This document shows positions 58,027-64,000 of a DNA stretch of 64,000 bases, piece by piece; within the stretch, counting starts at the first letter, position 1; every line of letters starts with the position of its first letter. The stretch is from Coniferiporia sulphurascens. Lineage: Eukaryota; Basidiomycota; Agaricomycetes; Hymenochaetales; Hymenochaetaceae. Both the position numbers and the translations under genes were made by a program. Under the pieces are notes generated by a model that was given only the letters and a program-made list of their open reading frames with translations, was not told where the DNA came from and made no database searches. The stretch spans positions 4,650,001 through 4,714,000 of the forward strand of contig NBBA01000001.1 of NCBI GenBank assembly GCA_002794785.1, read 5' to 3'.

Positions 58027-59321
58027 ATGACCCAACAGAAGGCTCTCTTCCTCCAAACGCCGGTAAACGGAGAGTGGGTTGTCGGCACTAGGGACATACC
58101 CAAGGCTGGGCCGGGAGAGCTCGTGGTTAAAATCCACGCCACAGCACTGAATCCAGCAGACTGGAAAATACGCGCGCACGACTTCCTCGTTAAAGAATAC
58201 CCCGCGATCATTGGGGTCGACTCTGCGGGCACCGTCGAAGAAGTCGGCGAAGGTGTGAAGGGCTTCGCGAAGGGTGACAGAGTGTGAGTTGCGTGCGACG
58301 AAGGAGTGCTTCACATTTTTTCTAAAACCAAAACTTTCATTTCGCAGGCTTCACGAGGGAGATTTTGAGAATGACAAAGCTTCGTTCCAGCAGTATACGA
58401 TCGTTCCAGCAGAGATTACTGCCAAGGTAACCTAGTTCCATTATGTTATTTATCGGTATTCTGATATGATTGACCGGAAAAGCTACCATCCAACCTATCG
58501 TTCGACCAAGGCGCGTCCATTCCTGTCGGCCTCGCCACTGCGGCTGTGGGGCTGTATGGAAACAGGTCCCAGCCAGGCGTAAAGAAGTTAACTCCTCCTT
58601 GGGAGGAAGGCGGAAAGGGGCTATATTCCGGACCCATTGTGGTCTTCGGCGGGTCTACTTCCGTAGGCCAGTACGGTGAGACCATAACTCTCAGATAACC
58701 TATTTTAAAAACTTATGCCGTACACCTAGTCATCCAGCTCGCGCGCCTCTCTGGATTCTCGCCGATAATCGCAACGGCCTCGCTGCACAACACCGCATTC
58801 CTCAAAGAGATCGGCGTAGCACACGTTGTTGACAGACGCGCCGACGTGCCCGCAGAGGTTGCGCGTCTTTTGAGCACCCCCGTGAGGCTCGCATTCGACA
58901 CAGTGTCGGACGCGGCGACGCAGGCGGAGGCATGGGAGACGCTCTCGCCGGGTGGCACTCTTGTGGTCCTTGCCCCTGCTAGCATCGACAAAAAGAAATA
59001 CCCCGAGAAGACGGCAGTGGATGGCATATATGGGAACGTGCATCCCCCGCACGCGCGTGCGCTCGGGGTGAGTTTGTATGCCAAGTTGACGGAGTTGCTC
59101 CGGGATGGGTCTATTCAGGTTAGCTTCGTTATTTCTTGCCCGGTTATACGTATGCTGGTCTCTTTGTTCTGGTTTCTGAAGAACTTTTATTCGCTTAACA
59201 GCCCAATCGTGTTGAAGTTTTGCCGAATGGCTTAGCTGGTATTCCGGACGGCTTGGAGCGTCTGAGGGAAAATAAAGTTAGCGGCATAAAGCTCATTGCT
59301 CGTCCCCTGGAAACTGCTTGA
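58027..59321 (+). CDS. Zinc-independent MDR oxidoreductase (quinone/enoyl reductase-like)
   Basis: Medium-chain dehydrogenase/reductase, probably NADPH-dependent, in the fungal group often named ToxD-like or zinc-binding oxidoreductase. Five exons (58027-58283, 58348-58426, 58483-58675, 58730-59118, 59202-59321) join into 345 residues. The GroES-like N-terminal part re-reads as VVKIHATALNPADWKIR, PAIIGVDSAGTVEEVGEGVKGFAKGDRV, AEITAKLPSNLSFDQGASIPVGLATAAVGLY. The Rossmann part has VVFGGSTSVGQY and VIQLARLSGFSPIIATAS, and it ends GLERLRENKVSGIKLIARP. Cysteines of the catalytic or structural zinc sites are not visible. A TATA box lies about 50 nt before the start. The substrate cannot be predicted. 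Confidence 0.9.
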
Positions 59322-60901
59322 GTAACACAGGGATTCCATCCCATTACTAATCGACGGAAGCACGCGAGGGGATAGAAATAAGGCGCTTATGATGACCGCT
59401 CCCCGGTAAAAGGGAATGTGACGAGATGTAATAACTAGTGCCAATGGGAGACTCGGATGACAACACAGGATAACGAGAAAAGAAAATAGATGTAAGAAAA
59501 AAGACATAACACGCTGAAAAAGCAAGTTTGGGGATTAATTGCCGCGGTTCGGCATTTACTAATAAGGAGACACCGCGGGGCCCGACAACTTTTTCAGGTG
59601 TCTGAATTGCTGACCTGGCGCTAACCATCTACCTAAGGTATCGGGAATCAGATGCTCTGACTGTTCTCGATATGATACGATTCTGACACGAAATATTGCA
59701 ATCTCTTCTGTTCAGGCGCCTTCATGTACAATATCGTACTATTTGCATTTGACGGTTCGCACCAACGCGCTGGGGTTCAGTTTCGTACTGCCGTGATCTT
59801 CTCGGGTCCTTCTCCGTTTCATTCCACCTTATCCACCACAACTGATCAACTGGAAAAATATGTCATATCCTGTGGTCTGCGCACATGACAAGACGAAGGC
59901 TCTTCCCGGTATTACTTTTTAGTATTTTAATTGTATATCGTTACAGCACTAAAGTACAAAATGCAGTGTAAAAAGGGGAGTGTTTCAGGCTCCTACTAGG
60001 GCCCGGGGGTCACCCCGATCCGAGTCCGCCCTCCCACGACGGGGTTGACGCCTACCCAATCCAGTGACTGACTGCCACTTGTGGATTTCAACAACTTACT
60101 GGAGTTTATAACCCCGGCCTGGGCGGCCGAGTGACACTCCGTGTCTACCCCTTTTGTGGCTACCATTCTTCCTCCGAGTCAGGACGGCCCGGTGGGTGTG
60201 CTGGGGCTGGGGCTGGTGTCACTTCTCTGCCGGATCCTTAAGCTCGGGTTTAAAGAGACACTGCTTGATGCGTCCGAGTCGCAGTGGGCCGTGCGGATGT
60301 TATTCTTACATGAAAAGGGAGTTCTCCGCTCTGCAAATAGTGTTTGGCGGACTTCAGCATCAGCGACCGCTCAAATCCCGTCTCGCTAACGCGTGCTTCG
60401 CTAATGAACCCGTCGTCTATCCATGTGAGAATTTCCTGACTTTATAGGGCATCTCGCTTAGCTTTATATTTGGATTTTGCTTTGCCATCACATTGCGCTC
60501 GCGAACGGCGCGTTACGCCTCAGGTGGCTGAAGATTTCGGGGGCGCTTGGTGACTTTACTGTATGTATTTAAATCAGAAAATATTTTCCGAAAATATGTA
60601 ACTGATTTATATGAAATGAAGGTCTTCGGTTCACCGAAGCACGGTCGGACGTCATCCTGCTCCTTCGATTTGCGTTGAAACGATTCACACCATGGTCATT
60701 GAAGGGGTATATGATATTTTTGACCAGCTGTCCGATTCGTAAATTCAAGTGATGACGCAAAGTCTTTTATGTTTCTGCAAGGCCCGTTGGCAATAACGGA
60801 CTGTGACGACTGTCAGCATGATTGGGACATCCCTTGAGTATATAATCTCCGGCCGACACCCACTCCCGTACTTCTGCTCTTCTCCTCTTTCTCTCGGAAA
60901 A
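59322..60901. other. Intergenic region, middle part featureless
   Basis: About 1.6 kb. The first 300 bp and the last 350 bp look genomic; a TATA-like GTATATAATC lies at about 60,838-60,847, some 55 nt before the esterase start. The middle (about 59,640-60,540) has no structure and may be another filler-like block, less clear than the others. Confidence 0.35.
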
Positions 60902-63293
60902 ATGAGGGTACTCGATCTTGCGGCCAGTGCCCTCGTTCTTGCGAGCACATTGAGTCGGGCTACTGCAAGCTCCCAGACCGTTGATCTAGGCTACGCAACA
61001 TATCAAGCTACGCTTAATGCGACATCCAACGTTACTTCATTCCTAGGAATACGTTATGCAAGTCCTCCATCTGGTATGCTCATCAAAATACATAGCGCAG
61101 TCTATTCCCGCCTCATCGATCTCCAGGGCAATTGAGGTTTCAAGCGCCTGCTTCTCCAGCAGTCGTAAAGGACATACAGTCTGCTAACACACAACCACCA
61201 GAATGCCCGCAGGGAAATATAGGTGCCGCACCCATAGCCCCTTCTCGGCTTGTCAAGCGAGCAGCGGACATTGAAGACTGTTTGTTTCTTAAGTGGGTAC
61301 AAAATTTTCAATCCAAGGGACTGAAGGGTGATAATTTCTTTTTATACAGCGTGTTCGTGCAAGGGGGAGTCAACCCTGACCTTAGGATGCCAGTAGTCGT
61401 GTGGATTCACGGTGGCGGGTGAGTGTACAGTTTAATGCCCGTCTAGTTGCATGGTTCGTTGCTGACTGAGTTGATGTTCCATTAAGATACATACTTGGCA
61501 GTACAACCGGGGCTTACGGTGGAGATCTCATACAAGATGCCAACGGCGGAGTGGTGGTTGTAGAGATCCAGTATCGCCTCGGTTTATTCGGCAAGCAACA
61601 TTACAAACGTAGAGTAATTGGGTTATCCTGACGAGTTGTTGTACAGGTTTTCTCGCAGGCAATGAGATGAAGGAGCATGGTGTTTTGAACGCCGGTTTGT
61701 GTAAGCATTTATTCCCTTTACTGCATGTCAATCAGGTTTGATTTAACTAGGGTTGCCCACGCCACTTTCAGTGGACCAGGAGCTTGCATTAAAATGGGTA
61801 CAAGAACATGTTAGTCGGTTCGATACACAGAGCCCCACATCCGCTAACTCTCGCGTTCACAGATATCAAAATTCAGTGGTGACCCAGGAAAAGTGACTAT
61901 TTGGGGCGAATCCGCAGGTTTGAAAACTAGTGGTTGTGTTATGATTTGTCCAGACCTTCCTGATTGAGATAAATGTAGGCGCTGGCTCCGTCTTGCAGCA
62001 CATCGTAGCGCACGGCGGAAACACCCGGCCTCCGCTTTTCCGTGCCGCTATGACGAGTTCAACGTTCCTACCTTCTCAATACAATTATAATGATACCGTC
62101 CCAGAGGTAGTTATACCCAAAACACTATCATATATACCGAGGTGTTTACTCAATCCTATTCAGCATTTGTATTCTGAAGTCGTCCAGCAAGTCGGGTACG
62201 CTTGAGCTTAAATTATATGTGCTTCTCGGCCATATAACTGACTGTCTTACTTCTAGTTGCTCGAACTCAAGCGATACATTTTCGTGCTTAGCCACCGCGG
62301 ACGCGAGCATACTCGAAACTGCAAACTCCGCTATCAGTCTTGGCGGTTTCTTTGGCACGTTTTCTTTTGTCCCCGTTGTCGACGGTTCGTTTATTGTGGA
62401 GCGTCCCATACAAACCATTCTAAAGGGAGAACTCAATGGAGTAAGTGCTGCGTTCTTCGGCCACGAAGATTTGTACTGACGTTATTTGGGTACAGGACGT
62501 GCTCTTCTCAGTAACCAACACTTTCGAGGGCCGAATCTTCGTGGACAGCGATGCCATTTCGAACATATCGCTCTCAGATTACACTGGCCAACTTTTCCCC
62601 AATTTTGGAGATTCACAAATTGAAGCTACTGTTCGGCAATATACAGGCATTGGACTTAATACTATTGTCGACCAGGCAATTGCGGTTATGGGCGAATGTA
62701 AACTTTCATTTCTCGGTTATTTACTTTCTGCATTTCATGCGGTTAATTCATCTCCCTGCTCATCCCTCGTGCCATGTAGCCATATTCATCTGCCCAACTT
62801 ACGCCTTGCTTAATGCGTTTGAGGGTCGCTCATTCAAGGCAAGTTGCTTCTCCACGTTGCGCCAATATGTGGGCACGACTAATATTGTTATTCAGGGTGA
62901 ATTCGCTGTGCCACCTGGAAACCATGGGGGTGATGTGCCATACTATTTCCCGACCGGCGCGTGAGTGCCTAGTTTCAAGAAAATTTCCCTTCCTTTTTAT
63001 ACACGAGTACTCATACTGAATGATCCAGTACGCCAACGGTCCCGAACGCCAAGATAGCTGCCTCATTCGCAGGGTCATTCCTCAGTGTCGTTAAATCACT
63101 TGATCCCAATTTCAACCCACTATTCCCAGAAAGTATCACACCGGCTTGGGCGACGTATGCCACCGGCGACACAGAGATGCTGTTCAACGTTACAGAGTCT
63201 GGAGAAGCTGAAGTCCAAACATTCGCAACAGACATGGGGTTGCTGGAACGGTGCGAGTTTTGGAAGAGTGTTGCTACAGTCACGCCGCAGTAA
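60902..63293 (+). CDS. Secreted type-B carboxylesterase/lipase
   Basis: Alpha/beta-hydrolase that cleaves carboxylic esters outside the cell. Fourteen exons join in frame into 537 residues. A signal peptide (MRVLDLAASALVLASTLSRATA) is followed by the family start TSFLGIRYASPP, EDCLFLNVFVQGG, the oxyanion segment PVVVWIHGGGY, and the nucleophile elbow KVTIWGESAGAGSV, split by an intron after the Ser-Ala codons. The acid/His region lies in the second half (for example PPGNHGGDVPYYFPTG, carrying the candidate His). Two introns use GC donors: intron 4 (GCAAGC at 61,591) and intron 12 (AAG/GCAAGT at 62,839). Codons are intact throughout. Length matches the family. The exact substrate is unknown. 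Confidence 0.92.
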
Positions 63294-63303
63294 ATATATA
63301 TTT

Positions 63304-63735
63304 TAAGTGCTGCGTTGAACTTCGTTAAACCATTTTTGAAAACAGATCTGGCATGTTCGGACCTGACAATCGTGGTTTTGCACTGTTGATCAAAAGAAAT
63401 GTTATCATCAGGTCTACATGGTCTCATCTTCGCTCACCTTCGATCCCGAAAGTCTCTCTTGTGTCTATGTCCAATTCATCGTCCCCTTCCTCAGGAATTG
63501 CTTCCCTGGGATATGGTTTTATCGTGCTTAAGTTTAACGTTGTGGCCCTACTGGTTAACAGAGGCGGGTTGGATGCAGGACCACCGCTTAAATTGCACTG
63601 CAAGTTCCTTATGCTCCTTTCCGGCCTCCGATCCCGGACTTGTGCCATTTTAATCGCGAAATCATATTTGAGCCGGATGGTCTCCGTGGTCTCTAACAGC
63701 TTTCTCCGCTTTGCCAGGGCTTCGTATGCTGGAAA
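63304..63735 (-). CDS. Possible 3' exons of an unidentified gene, 5' partial
   Basis: On the minus strand a frame from about 63,735 to 63,430 reads YFPAYEALAKRRKLLETTETI and ends near DDELDIDTRETFGIEG at a GTGAGC donor. A further short exon to a stop near 63,304 is possible, only about 10 nt from the convergent esterase stop. Upstream, at 63,850-63,745, VQGLVISELERRVPDIDVIRKIEI is also open, and the gene would continue past the right edge. No family recognised; the composition (Glu/Arg/Lys/Asp) suggests a soluble, partly helical protein. The joins are unresolved. Confidence 0.28.
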
Positions 63736-64000
63736 ATACTAATTTTTGATACCGTGCTTGTGTGCGATCTCGATTTTTCGGATCACATCAATGTCGGGGA
63801 CGCGACGCTCAAGCTCAGATATGACCAGGCCTTGGACGGATTTGAAATTTCACATTGCCCGCGAGGTCCAAAACCCCGATCCAACTGTCTGCCGACCAAG
63901 CTACTTGGACGTAAAAGAAGAAATCTTTGCGCCGCAAACTGCAAAGAGAACATTGTGTTGCTAATCTTGCAATTAACGGGATGGTACAGACACTTCAATA
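63736..64000. other. Right-edge sequence
   Basis: Probably upstream exons and introns of the unidentified minus-strand gene; a stretch near 63,940-63,860 (KDFFFYVQVAWSADSWIGVL) is open on the minus strand. Not resolved. Confidence 0.2.

Noticed and set aside
61073..61140. Suspected frameshift at the esterase exon 1/2 junction (apparent GGC AAT TGA)
   Set aside because: With the exon 1 donor leaving one G, the codons read GGG CAA TTG AGG, so the frame is intact (GQLRFQ).
1..64000. CRISPR arrays, prokaryotic operons, tRNA or rRNA genes, intact transposons
   Set aside because: None seen; the gene structure is eukaryotic and no regularly spaced repeats or transposase domains were recognised.

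Overview
The window reads as nuclear DNA of a filamentous basidiomycete, most likely a mushroom-forming Agaricomycete. Most genes are cut by many 50-70 nt GT-AG introns. The gene set also fits: a DUF6593 protein, a Kre9/Knh1-type GPI wall protein, a fused precorrin-2 dehydrogenase/uroporphyrinogen methyltransferase, short Hsp20s, and a canonical U2 snRNA gene. No prokaryotic operons, CRISPR arrays or intact transposons were seen. All exon borders were read by eye and may be off by a few bases.

Layout. 1-5.5 kb: siroheme-synthesis gene (minus, runs off the left edge, one frameshift), a low-complexity hypothetical protein (plus), a DUF6593 gene (minus) and a U2 snRNA gene (minus). 5.6-10.9 kb: sequence with no biological signature apart from a roughly 200 bp island; it behaves like random filler in assembly gaps. 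10.9-22 kb: a distinctive region containing an intact eight-exon crotonase gene (minus) whose introns are 0.1-1.2 kb instead of about 60 nt and carry about 0.2 kb tandem duplications, plus a small Cys-rich ORF. 22.4-27.3 kb: a 1,444-residue TPX2-domain spindle protein. 27.6-31.1 kb: filler-like again. 31.4-34.4 kb: mitochondrial protease ATP23 (one-base frameshift) and a GPI-anchored Ser-rich protein. 36.3 and 42.7 kb: two Hsp20 paralogues with the same heat-shock element, separated by about 3.7 kb of filler-like sequence. 44-55 kb: a dense cluster with aldo-keto reductase 1 (minus), a FAS1 protein, beta-COP (SEC26), NIF3 and aldo-keto reductase 2 (plus). 55-58 kb: a decayed zone with a mutated second U2 copy, an Argonaute pseudogene fragment and a duplicated hairpin. 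58-63.3 kb: an MDR oxidoreductase and a secreted type-B carboxylesterase. The right edge holds an unidentified partial gene.

The genes do not form one pathway; most are housekeeping (siroheme, COPI transport, mitochondrial protease, chaperones, spindle) with oxidoreductases and secreted or wall proteins. The notable signals are genome-evolution ones: three duplicated pairs in one window (U2, Hsp20, AKR), one gene with strongly inflated and tandemly duplicated introns, a U2 copy mutated exactly in its branch-point recognition sequence, an RNAi gene relic, GC-AG introns, and single-base frameshifts at homopolymers in otherwise intact genes.
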